Shown here piece after piece: positions 1 through 10,180 of a stretch of DNA of 64,000 nucleotides. Numbering within the stretch: position 1 is the stretch's first letter; the number at the start of each line of letters is the position of its first letter. This stretch comes from Pyrenophora tritici-repentis (taxonomy: Eukaryota > Ascomycota > Dothideomycetes > Pleosporales > Pleosporaceae), in NCBI RefSeq assembly GCF_003171515.1, contig NC_089395.1, positions 2,356,001 through 2,420,000 of the forward strand. The letters run 5' to 3'. The position numbers and the translations under genes were made by a program. The notes under the pieces are model-generated. The model did no database searches. It saw only the letters and a program-made list of their open reading frames with translations, and was not told the DNA's origin.

Positions 1-97
1 CGATGAAGACGATGAGTCACCCGAGCCACCACAATCTCCCTTGTCCTCGTCGGGACAGGAAGATTGGTCGAGTTCGGAGGAATCAGATGGAGAATAA
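1..97 (+). CDS. C-terminal tail of an unidentified acidic protein (5' partial)
   Basis: An open frame enters from the left edge (first full codon at base 2) and stops at TAA 95-97. The visible 31 residues are acidic and rich in Ser and Pro, with the pattern DEDDESPEPP then SSEESDGE. Such disordered acidic tails occur in many nuclear proteins, so no function can be assigned. Its reality rests only on the uninterrupted, strongly biased composition ending in a stop; the body of the gene lies outside the window. Confidence 0.45.
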   Translation, partial: DEDDESPEPPQSPLSSSGQEDWSSSEESDGE

Positions 98-1271
98 CTA
101 GCGAAATAGAAACGATATTGACGTTTGAAAAGGCCGCAGGGCAGGACGTGAAAGTCAGGATAGCACCACCATCCTGTGTAGTCGAGATACGGATTGACGG
201 AAAGGAGCTTATGCTTTTTGCCTCTACATACAATACGTGATATTGCCAGGGAGATCTATGCAATATAATGGCTTGGACGAGGTCACCGCCAGAAAACCCT
301 CATCATGTACGCTTGTGAACATTACACACTCCTGCATAGTCGCCGTCATCATATTAAACCCAACACACGCACTACTACACACTTGCACATACACAACAAC
401 ATGTGAAGTGTTCATAATAAATATCATTCACTACTGTTATCCCAAAGCAACTATGAAGCTCCTTCTCTTATGTCATGCCGCAATCATGTCTAATGCATAC
501 ACTTCATCTCATCCTATCCGATGCGCTGGCATCGCAGTCCTCTCATAAAAGCATAAAATCAACGGGGGGCGCTGAACGCAAGAAGGGGTATCAAAGGTCC
601 AACCCAGAAAGAAGAAGAAGAAGAAGCAAAAAGAGAACTATGTTAAAAGACGGGTTGGTCAGTAAGTAGAAGAAGAATGTGAAGAAAACGCTTAAAATTC
701 AAGGCCGAGCCAAGGCAAGAAAGAAGGGAGGGAAGAAAAAACCCGCATCCGCCATCTAAACCCGCAAGATTTGAAAAGAGGCAAAATAGTTCCATCGTAT
801 TCCTGTTCAACTGTGTCGTGTCCCCATGTGGCGTGGCCCCACCGAACAGGTTTCCAGTTTCTCCAAGTTTCACAAAACCACATACACGACCGCACTTCGG
901 GAACAAGCGCGTTTCAGGACCACCCGCCTACCCGCCTTGCCAAGAAATACGGGCCCGCCTACCGCCCTCCTCCTACAAAACGTGACCCCTCGTCTTGCGC
1001 GTGTCGAGTTATCGTATTGTGTCGTGTCGACGCCAAACGCCGTTTCGTCAAGTGTCACCTTGGCAGGGCAAAGAAGGGAAGGAAACTCCACTTTCATGTC
1101 TGACGTTTTCACGCCCGACAAATTCCGGCGCGCATACATGTTCCGCGTTGAATCTAATGCCCGAGTAAGGGTATTTGTCCGTGAGTGTTCCAGAAGCCAC
1201 ACGGACGGCTTCGGAGAAAAACGGAGTGAAAGGGGAGGTGGTATCCTGGTTAGTCATTGTCTTTTTACTGT
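98..1271. other. Intergenic region, no gene seen
   Basis: About 1.2 kb between the partial gene and the 3' end of the pseudokinase-like gene. It holds a short (GAA)n tract near 611-626 and purine-rich sequence to about 740. The open frames present are short, overlap each other on both strands and show no recognisable domain. It probably contains the two facing 3' UTRs. Confidence 0.5.
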
Positions 1272-3314
1272 CTACCACCCCCCAGCAGGTTCCAAACGCC
1301 GCGTTTGCGTCTGGAAGTAGCCGTCGAAGACGCTGAGCTCGGGCTTCCTTGCTTGCGTCGGTGGGGGCGCAGGGTGCTCTGAGATATCGACTAGCGTTGC
1401 CGTGTTATTGTTGCCGTTGCTGCTGCCGTTATTGTTAATGCCTAGCGAGGCAGCGGCCTGACCGCTGTAGCCCCCGGAGTCAAGGCTGCGTCGCCGGCCG
1501 CCAGTTGCACGACCGCTGTTCAAGCTGTTGAGCACGGACGTCATCTTAATGCGTTCTTTGGGACGGGGCAGCAACATCTTCTCGATGAGTGTGAGCCATT
1601 CGGCTTCGGCCTTGAGTTGGCGCAGTTTGCGGCCAGACCCGATGAGCCCGTTGCGTAGATGCGATGTTGTGGCTGCGTGCAGTCTGTTGCGCCAACTGGC
1701 GACACGGTCGAGGTGCTGGTGGTAGGATGCATCATCTGTATTCGCGGATCTGTATTGCGCGAATACGGAGAGGGATTGCCCCTGGGCTACTGTCATCATG
1801 GAGAGGAATACGCAGCCAAGGGAGAATACGTCGGCCATGCGCTTGCCCCGTGATACAATGGTCTCGGGCGCAGCGTATACGTAAGATTGATCCTGGAAGT
1901 ATGCGTGCAACTGATCCATATGCTGCGAGTTTGCCGTTATGGGGCTGAATGTATCGATGTTTTGCCCGATATCGAATGGTGCTAGAAAGATGCGGGCACC
2001 GTCTATCAGAATCTTGCGCGGCCGGATGCTGCGGTGGCAGATGGACTGCGAATGAAGATACTCAAGTGCAGAAGAGAGGTCGTGCATCCAGTCGACCAGC
2101 ATCTTGGATCGGTTTGAATCGCTGCCGGGAAGAGCTAGGAACTCGTCTAGGGTGTATTGTGCCTTTTCTGTCACGATACCTACGTGGCTGGGTTGTGAAT
2201 ATGAACAGAGCAGCTTGGCAATATTCTTGTGATCGTACTGCTTGAACTTGTTCACCTGGTCCAGCAATGCAGCTTTCTGCGTCTGGCGAGCGATGACGAA
2301 TCGCTTTCGCACCAAGACACGGTCATCGCTGCTACCTTGCATCCGAACTCGATCAACGCTCTTTTCAGAGTTGCGAGATGATCGGATCAGACCTTGATGC
2401 ACTAGTGGGACTGTCTCACGTGCGGTGTATTCGACATGGGCTCCGTTCAACGGGAGTTCCTTGGAGGTAGCGCGCCACTGCTCCTCTACAATCTTTCGTG
2501 CATTTCCCACGATGCCCTGTAGACGATCCTCTGGGAATGGCAGGCTCTCGTCACGAAGATCGAAAAAGGATGCCTGTCGCCACGAAGCAACATCGTCGCA
2601 TACATATAAGAGAATGGCAAGCCTGGGATTCGACAGAGTCCACTGCCATATCTTCTTGACCAGTCCAGCATCCCAACCTTGCTTTCGAACATGCTCGTAT
2701 AACCACCCAGAAAGAGACTGTCCTTGGGAAGACAAGATGGATGTGTTGATGAAGCCGTTCACCAAAGGCACGAGAGGAGGAGCTGGCTGTCGGTACGGGT
2801 TCATGGGCGAGCCCGGATAATCACCATTCCTAAACGACTCACCGGAAGTCGATGGGGGTGGAGACAAGGGCGCAAATCCTGCTACCGGATTGATTACCCT
2901 TATTGGCTGGGGAGCAATAGGCGTCGTTGACCGACTCGTGTACTGCGGGGTATGATTTGGGCTGCCATCTGGTGACGACGAGTCTATTGACTTGCTGGAA
3001 TACGTAGAGCTTGGGCTAGCCATGACATTTGACCACGGGTTGTTGTTCGTAGTCGTCGGAGTCGCGCTTCGACTAGTGCAAGACGAAGCCGACGAGGCTG
3101 TTGGAGATGGCGGCCCGCGGTTCTTATAATTCCATGACTGGTCGGCCTGGAGGTTGACCATGGAAATGGTATGTTGCAGACTAAATTGCGGTTTGGGGTG
3201 CTCGAGAGCAGTTGTTCGCCATGGTGAGTTTGAAGCGTGTTGCATTGCGGCGGGGGTACGAGAATTCAAGTCGGATAGACAGCACGTGACCAACGTGGGC
3301 ACTGGAGATGGCAA
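1272..3314 (-). CDS. Protein kinase-like (pseudokinase) protein
   Basis: Single-exon gene, 680 residues. Residues 1-180 are Ser/Thr/Pro/Asn-rich and disordered. A kinase fold spans about 330-598: VLVRKRF resembles the beta-3 strand with its Lys, the YAAPE motif is at 480-484 and the DVFSLG helix-F motif at 495-500. The catalytic loop reads HRSIRPRKI at 427-435, so the HRD aspartate is Ser, and DFG is DIG at 448-450. By family knowledge, loss of that Asp predicts little or no phosphotransfer, so a scaffold or regulatory role is inferred. The tail (600-680) is Gly/Asn/Arg-rich. Met24 or Met52 could be the real start, because the first residues lack conserved features. The substrate or partner is unknown. 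Confidence 0.85.
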   Translation of the reverse strand: MPSPVPTLVTCCLSDLNSRTPAAMQHASNSPWRTTALEHPKPQFSLQHTISMVNLQADQSWNYKNRGPPSPTASSASSCTSRSATPTTTNNNPWSNVMASPSSTYSSKSIDSSSPDGSPNHTPQYTSRSTTPIAPQPIRVINPVAGFAPLSPPPSTSGESFRNGDYPGSPMNPYRQPAPPLVPLVNGFINTSILSSQGQSLSGWLYEHVRKQGWDAGLVKKIWQWTLSNPRLAILLYVCDDVASWRQASFFDLRDESLPFPEDRLQGIVGNARKIVEEQWRATSKELPLNGAHVEYTARETVPLVHQGLIRSSRNSEKSVDRVRMQGSSDDRVLVRKRFVIARQTQKAALLDQVNKFKQYDHKNIAKLLCSYSQPSHVGIVTEKAQYTLDEFLALPGSDSNRSKMLVDWMHDLSSALEYLHSQSICHRSIRPRKILIDGARIFLAPFDIGQNIDTFSPITANSQHMDQLHAYFQDQSYVYAAPETIVSRGKRMADVFSLGCVFLSMMTVAQGQSLSVFAQYRSANTDDASYHQHLDRVASWRNRLHAATTSHLRNGLIGSGRKLRQLKAEAEWLTLIEKMLLPRPKERIKMTSVLNSLNSGRATGGRRRSLDSGGYSGQAAASLGINNNGSSNGNNNTATLVDISEHPAPPPTQARKPELSVFDGYFQTQTRRLEPAGGW

Positions 3315-5200
3315 AGGACAAGTGATTGCAGAACTGAGGTTATGGGCTGGCGCAAGCCCGTGACAAGGACAAAAGCAAACAAGGAGTGTCAGCTAAAGAG
3401 AGTGAGGAACGAGAGAGCTAGATAGAAGAAGAGTTGGGTCCAGGGAGCTGTCGGGCTCGACCGCGTCTACACCCGTGACTGGCCAAAATAAAGCTGCTCT
3501 CAGCACAGTCTAGAGGCTGTTGATGTGCTGGCAATTACTTGTCCGCATTTTGCAACACATTAGTGGAGGGCGATAGTATATGGCATTCCACAGTGGGTGT
3601 ACGTGTTGGGCGAATGCGCTGGGCACGAGCACACCCATGTGGTTTAGTTGTATGCAGGCGAACGTGGCCACCTCAGAGTCGCCTTCTGGATCAAAGGCGT
3701 ATCATATGCATATGTTCGCAGCCATACCTTCCCGTATGGTGCCAGATCATCTGGTAAACTGGCATTGTGCGCGCGATCGGTCCCGGAGCCAGTAGGCACT
3801 GTAAGGAAGGTCACTTGGTACTCGCAGTGTTGCGCTGAAGCTTGAAAAAAGCTGCCAAAGTGGGGAAGATTTCATCGCGTCGGGAAATCAGCGCCACCAA
3901 ACAACGTCGTGGGAAACGCGCAAGGCGTCAGTTTGAACATGTGGAGACTATGCAGCGACATGAATACCCAAGATGAATACCTACGGTAAGTATCGCTCAG
4001 GTCGGGAGCGCTTTCGGGAGATTCGGATTCGGATGAGCCCAAGGTTTCGTGTCACGCGCTCACCGTATCTTCTGGGCGGCTGCCGGGCGCAGGGAATAAT
4101 CCATCTCCATGTGGCGCCGGGAGTGACGTGCGTCGACAACAAGGGCGGCTGGAGAGAGGGTCTATTTGTGGCTTGTCAGAGATGCCGTCACCGTATGTAA
4201 TATGTGCAGGTTGTTCAGGTGCACAAGATACGTGTACACGTGATCATGTGCATAGAGCCACGTGACCATGCATACCAGAAGACTCGACCAAATGACGGGA
4301 ACTAGCACAAGCGTCAAAATCTCACGATGCTCGGCATCATCTTACTCAACGAGCGCTGGTGCTAGCAATAACCTGAGCGTTAGGGCGTATTCCGGCATTG
4401 AAATGCTTGGTAAGCTCAAATGACAGCGGGCAGTTGTGTGTCAAAATTGCTTGTTCACGAGAAGCAGCAGCCAAGCGTGAAACTACAGTCACGACTACGA
4501 GGTGAGAGTGGCGTCGGAGAGGCTGAAGTTGTGCCGGGAAAAGCGGCAGGAGGTGCCCATTGGCCCGCCATGCCATATCACGTGACGCGTTAGCGTACAT
4601 CTGAAGCGCCCCTAGTTTTAGCATCGTCACTCGACACCAGACCTCAACACCAATTGTCTCAAGGGGCCCGGCATCTTCATGCCCTGTGCGTCTCCACTCC
4701 CGAACGGTTCGATCTCCACGTCGAGGTTCGGTTGGCCTCTGCCCATTGCGGCTCCAATGTACTAATTTGAGCTAATCCATGGCCCCTGGAGCATGAACGC
4801 ATAGCACATTGTTGTGCCACCTGTCACAGCCTCAAGCAGCGTGCGTCTCATACTCTGTTATGGAGCTTCCGGCCAGGCTTGGTGCTGCTTTGTGAGTCTT
4901 ATGGACCACCCAGGACACGCCATTTTGTAAGCCCACTTGGTCCGATCGACCCGCCGACGCGCTCCATTGACCGCGTTTCTTCATGCTGGCATCTCCCATT
5001 TCTATAATCTAATCTAATTTGCGCTGCTAATGATACTGCCTCTGTCGGTTTCCGTTCAGTAGTGATTGACTTTTGTACCCGTTACCGTCGTTCTTTTCTT
5101 CAACGCCACTCACTACCTTAGTACGCTGCTGGGCAGCCCGGCTCCTACTACCTTCTCACTACCGACTTTAATACTTCGGGTTACTAATACAACCTCGACA
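3315..5200. other. Divergent intergenic and promoter region
   Basis: About 1.9 kb separating the pseudokinase-like gene (-) from the secreted membrane protein gene (+), so it should carry both promoters. A palindromic TCACGTGA lies at 4578-4585, and further CACGTG-like words lie near 4235-4265. Pyrimidine-rich sequence at about 5080-5190 looks like a 5' UTR. The short open frames have no domain or convincing splice extension. Confidence 0.45.
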
Positions 5201-6271
5201 ATGCTTTTCAAGAGTGCCCTAGTAGGCACCCTGCTCGCGGCTGGACACGCAGCAGCTTTCAAGGGCCCGGAGCTCAACGCCCGTCTTCAGCCAGCCCAAG
5301 ATGTAGAGTCGATACTTCGTCGCGACGCCGAGATGATGGCAACACTCACCCAACGACAAAACGCAAACTCGGCCGACACAGCGCCTCTGGCATCACTGAC
5401 ACCCGCCACGGGCGACGCCTCAGCTGCCAACTTGGTCAAGTGGGAAGAGCAGACCAAGGCAGCGTGTATGGCGACACTGGCCAACCTCAATGGCCAAGCG
5501 TCCAACCCAAGTGGCATTGCCGTGTGCTACAACCTGCCGTTCTTGGACAGCAAGACTGGTGTCTTCCAGGCAGAGCTTCGAATGTACAACGTATCAGCTC
5601 CCATCAACCCTTGGCTTGGTGTCACCGCCGCCGACGTCAGCATGACACTATCCTATCTCGGTGCAACTGTACAAAACATGCAGGGAAACGTCACCAAGCG
5701 TGATCTTAGCGCGCCAATCGTGGATGGTCAGCTAGTCGAGAAGACTGTGAAGAGGCAGAACATCAATGGCATGCAGGAACTCAAGGTCCTCATGTATGTT
5801 GGAAGGATCAACGACAACCTGATGGGTTCAGCCATGACCCAGTAAGTCGACCTACTCCTAGTCATGTAACTCAGCCGCTAACATTGCCTCAGAGAGTCTC
5901 TCAAGCCCCTTCTTATCCCGCAAATCGACCTCGCCGCAAAGAACCCGGTTACTGGCCAAGACGTTGAAACCACCCTATCTTCCCAGGAGGCATCTTTCGT
6001 CAACGGTATCTTCTCCAGGGCAGGCACTGCCCCCACTAACGCAGACCCTGAAGCTGCAGCATCCGCATCCGCCGCTGTGGCCTCCACCGACCCCTTTGTC
6101 GTCCCCGGAACCTCATTGGCCTTCTTCCCAATCGGTCTTGTCGTCACCTCCACATGGGCCTTTTTCTTCATCACGGCCGTTGGTTTCGGAACATTTGGTC
6201 GCATTCAATACCGTGACCAGTATAGGAGACGTGTAAGAGCAGAGTCAGCGCGCGGTGTTCGCACCATCTAA
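5201..6271 (+). CDS. Secreted-pathway single-pass membrane protein, function unknown
   Basis: Two exons, 5201-5841 and 5893-6271, joined across a 51-nt GTAAGT...CTCAG intron; 339 residues. The start chosen is the ATG in front of a clear signal peptide (MLFKSALVGTLLAAGHAAA); an upstream in-frame ATG at 5066 is ignored because it would bury that peptide. Dibasic Kex2-like sites (ILRRD, VTKRD, VKRQN) suggest processing in the Golgi. One hydrophobic segment near the C-terminus (FFPIGLVV...FFFITAVGFG) is followed by an Arg-rich cytosolic tail, which indicates type I topology. The luminal part contains two Cys. I recognise no named domain; it looks like a fungus-specific cell-surface or secretory-route protein. 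Confidence 0.82.
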
Positions 6272-7351
6272 TATCAGCTTCGAGAGTCGTTTTGTCGTTT
6301 GCCGTTTTCTCTTCCTTTTTACACGAGGTAGTAGTATCTCAGGGTTAGATTACCATGAAGATTACGTTCGCTCCGATACCCCTTCCCTTTTACATCCTGT
6401 ACATAATTCTGGTCGGCTATGGGGTTTGCTCCACCCACCATATCATCATCTTCCTCAAAATCTAAACATCCCGGCGATGGAGTGCACCTGTGTGTCTCGG
6501 ATTGCGCAGTAGGAGATAAAACAGTATAAGTTAGCAAAACAATGGAAACAATCAGTATTTGTCAAATCTTTTTTTGTTCCTTTCTCGTCACGTTTTTCGT
6601 TGTGCTTGAGCGCTTTTTTTCTGATCTTTTCTGAGCTTGCAACCCATATCACGTCGCAGCCGCCGCTAGTTGCGTGGTACACAGTACGCACGCGCTCCCG
6701 TTTCAATCAGCAGGACTGGCTTCTGATCCGCGCCAGCCATATCTAGGTCGCTGCTTGCAACGCTTCCCATAACAAGCGGCTGCCGAACCTAGGAGGTCCT
6801 ATCAAGTCCGAAGAGATGATTGGCTTTAGATGGCGCAAGTCAACGACGATGCCTTCATAGCCGCGCTTTGGAAAGGTGAGGTCGTTGGCTCTATATATTT
6901 GTCCTTTTATATGAGCCCGACCAAGATCTGTAGACGAATGCCCAGGCGGCTATGCTTTGTACTCTGCAGTCTGTTCCAGCACCCGCACTAATAACTAATA
7001 CCGGCAACGTTTGCGATGCACTCATTTTCATTTTGAGCTCGTCGCTTTCACGGGTACGTGGCAATTTTTACTGTGACGACATAGCCTCGAGATTCGCTGA
7101 ATTACTCAGGGTCCAGTTTGCAGTTTGATTGCTCGCAAACACTAGCCGATCACGAGTCCGCCTTCACTGCGCCAACAACACGTCCGCGCCCTACGCCCAT
7201 ACACTTCCATCACCGCTATTACTACAGCAAGTAGAATATCCAGCGACTCCTTCTCTTGCGCAGCGGTCTCCAATTTCGATAACCAACACTCGTTCACCTA
7301 CCTTGTTGACCACAAAAACAACAACAACAACACCCTACCTCATCATCAACC
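6272..7351. other. Intergenic and promoter region of the cysteine-rich gene
   Basis: About 1.1 kb. A TATA-like word (CTATATATTT) is at 6891-6900, and the stretch just before the next start is rich in CAA/AAC repeats (about 7315-7350), typical of a fungal 5' UTR. No coding potential is recognised. Confidence 0.4.
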
Positions 7352-7793
7352 ATGAAATTCCTCACCCTTACATTCATCCTTACGCTCGCCACCACCGCCC
7401 TTGCAGCCGCCGTCGTCAAACCCCTCAACACCGCCTTCTCCATCGTAGTCCGTGACGCAAACTGTGACGCCTGCTTCGAGCAGTACAAGTTCTGCCAGCG
7501 AGTAGGGAACCCCATTTAGTCAACTCCAGAAGAACCTATACTAACGATCCTCCCCTCAGAACGGCCATACAGATGGCGAAGAAGGCTGTAACCAGACCTG
7601 CGCCGAGCACGTCTGCCATATGAACCGGTATGACGGCGCCGACCCGCGTGAGGTACGTTATCAACCCATTTCTTGTCCCGTGGCCCGCGAATTTATTTCA
7701 TGATGACGAGTTCAAGCTAACGGTTTGACTGTATAGTGCAGGGGCTGTGGTGGAGCCTTCGACATGTGTCCTGAGAAGTCCCGCTACATCTAG
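7352..7793 (+). CDS. Small secreted cysteine-rich protein (candidate effector)
   Basis: Three exons, 7352-7501, 7560-7652 and 7737-7793, both introns phase 0 with GTAGGG...CTCAG and GTACGT...ATAG borders; 99 residues. It starts with a signal peptide (MKFLTLTFILTLATTALA). The mature part carries nine Cys at 38, 41, 48, 60, 64, 69, 82, 85 and 92, so four disulfides plus one free Cys, or a dimer, are possible. The spacing includes CDAC, CNQTC and CRGC pairs. No named domain is recognised. By size, secretion and cysteine content it resembles secreted effector-like or antimicrobial-like proteins of plant-associated fungi; this is inference from general features only. Splicing was deduced from frame and signals, without transcript support. 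Confidence 0.75.
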
Positions 7794-8108
7794 TCAGCTT
7801 CACTTTCCAACCTTTTGCAGGATATTTCACCGTTCGGGACAACGGGTTGAGGTATTTGTGTCAAAAGGCAAGATGACGTGGGCGACCGGTCGTATGATGA
7901 TGTGGAAATTGGAACTGCGGTATTTGATATCTTGTCCTGAGGCAGACTAGTCCTCGGTCGGTCCTAAGGCATTTATCATTTCGATGACCGGGGTCTTTTC
8001 TTCTTCAATTTGATATACCGATTTGCATTTACTTGCATACATAGGTCATGGGATCTGGTTTAGTGAGACAATGGACTCCACAGTAGAATTCGGTCTTTTT
8101 GTAGTTGA
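7794..8108. other. Short spacer between converging genes
   Basis: About 315 bases between two facing 3' ends, presumably 3' UTRs of both. Nothing else is recognised. Confidence 0.4.
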
Positions 8109-9820
8109 CTACAATTTGCCTTTTACAGTTGCCCACTCGCCCTTGTCAACCCTAGCACACATGTCCTTGAGTGTTGTAGCTGCCCACTCAAAGTCCTTCA
8201 TCTCGAGATACGCTTGCGCGCTTAGTCTGGTCCACCACTTGCCTCCATACCATTGAATCATGATAAATGTACCATATTCGTCGCTGCTGAGCTTCTTCAT
8301 CCAGTCGCGCACCAAGATGCCAGCATCATCCTTGTTGATACCGCTCTGCGCTGCGACGTCGTGAACACGCGAGATGGAGATGGGAAGCCGGACGTTGGAC
8401 ATGCAGCATTGGCCCAGGGTGCCAGTACTGTTTTCTAAAACCTCTGTACCGAGAACTTGAGCGACGTGTTTTCCCGCTTTGCGAGCGACATCATGGCAGT
8501 ATGACATGATTGCCTTTTCGCCGCCGAGGGACTCGCGCCATTTCAATGCTGCAGGGACGCATAGGTAGGGGCTGTTGTCAATCGTACCCACGAATTCGAA
8601 GTTGGCAATGAAAGGCGTTTTTTCCACGCTGAAAGCGGTTGGCATGGTGACTGCGGATTGTTCGGAGGCGTTATCCTCGACACCTGGCTGGGCTTGGGCC
8701 TGCGACGACGAAATCTTCGGTGGGAATGGCGATTCGAATGTTGAGCTTGCGGGGGTAAACCCCCATGATGTGGGCAGAGTGCTGCGGATGAGATGTTGGT
8801 TCCGATGAGCGACATGGAAAACCGCACAGCCACGCGGAACATATAGCCACCTAGATTCAGGTCAGCACCTCCTCGGGAGTGGCTATGATGAGCAGAGATG
8901 TAAGGCGTCGTACTTGTGACAGTTACTAACGAAGAAATCTGGATCCAAAGACCCGAGATCAATCTCAACATGGCCAACACCATGCGCCCCATCAATGCAA
9001 CTCATGACCCCCAGCTCCTTACACTTCTGCGTCAAGCGTTCAAACGGTACCCTCACGCCGGGCATACTAACCACGGTATCAAAGACCGCGATTTTGACTC
9101 GTCCGCCCTTGCTCTCCACCTCCTTCACCTTTCTCTCAAACTCTTCGACTAACCAGTCATCTTCCACGGGGTACGTGTACTCGATGCACACGCTCTCCGC
9201 GGGAGACTTTTCAGTAACATACGAGACCGTCTTACCACAGGCACCATAGATGGTGGTAAAAGTGAGAATGTGGTCTCCAGGGACGAAAGTGAGGTTACGG
9301 AGTACGGTATTTATACCCGTGGTAGCGTTGGGGACGAATACAATGGTTGAAGCAGGTGTTTTGAGAAGCTGTCATATTGTTAGTGATGTTTTTGCAGTAC
9401 GTGAATATGACATGGGGTTTAGTATGGAGTAGCGAGACTCATAGGAGAATGTAAATACGCACCTTTGCTATCGCCTCTCGAGCTTCATCAAGATAACCTG
9501 AGTACTTGTAGATGATGAAGGTATCGGGTTGTGCTTCGCATTCGTCCTGGAATGCGCGCATGGTATCACGGATGACACGAGGATAGGTTCCAAATGAGCC
9601 TTTCTGCTATCAACGTCTGTACATGGAGACGATATCGGATGAAAGCAAGGGCGTAGGTATTGTCGTAGGAGTCATACATACCATGGTTCAAATTCAAATG
9701 TCCCTTGCCAAACAAGAACTCCTTATCTCTCAACTCCTTCCCAAACTTGACACCATCCTTTGTCGTAGCCTGCACCACCGCACTCGCGTCAGAAGTAGTA
9801 CCTTTCAAATCTGACGTCAT
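8109..9820 (-). CDS. PLP-dependent class V aminotransferase (isopenicillin N epimerase-like)
   Basis: Four exons on the minus strand: 9820-9682, 9599-9463, 9368-8914 and 8850-8109; 490 residues. The N-terminus has LNLNHGSFGTYP, the usual opening of this family. FVPNATTGINTVL forms the cofactor phosphate region, and CIDGAHGVGH holds the Asp and His that contact the pyridine ring. SNCHKWLYVPRG carries the Schiff-base Lys, whose codon is split by intron 3. The family includes isopenicillin N epimerase-like and cysteine desulfurase-like enzymes; the substrate cannot be read from sequence. It is followed on the same strand, 360 bp upstream of its start, by a FAD oxidoreductase gene, which could act on a related metabolite. 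It would be cytosolic, as no targeting signal is seen. Confidence 0.9.
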
Positions 9821-10180
9821 GATTGTGGAATTGAAAACGAGGCTATACGAAACATTGAATGATGGTTGCGGCTTCCACCATTTATACACAACAATACAAA
9901 TTCGTGACTCAAAGCATCAGTGACTCAGTGCCATGTTCGCAAGATGTTTTCGGTAAACAGCTACACATTTGGCTGGTAGGGCGTGGAGGCGTCGGCATTA
10001 CATGTGGTCCAATCGGAGAAGGTGGGGAAGTGGGTTGAGATAGGAATAGTTTTGTGGGGCAAGCTGAAGCTAAATACCCTTTTTGGGCTTTACAATACAG
10101 TAGCTATGCGTCACCCAACATACATGGGATGGGAATGGCACCATCTGTGCTGAGTTTCCACGTTATGCATTGCGTTGAAT
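9821..10180. other. Spacer between co-oriented genes
   Basis: About 360 bases upstream of the aminotransferase and downstream of the FAD oxidoreductase, likely the aminotransferase promoter. No gene is seen. Confidence 0.4.

Noticed and set aside
4700..4735. B-box-like GGTTCGA word suggesting a tRNA
   Set aside because: It does not complete the GGTTCGANNCC pattern, and there is no A box or acceptor stem around it.
7129..7455. Longer open frame overlapping the start of the nine-cysteine gene
   Set aside because: It is in another frame, low-complexity Thr/Pro/His, while the spliced frame gives a signal peptide and paired cysteines.
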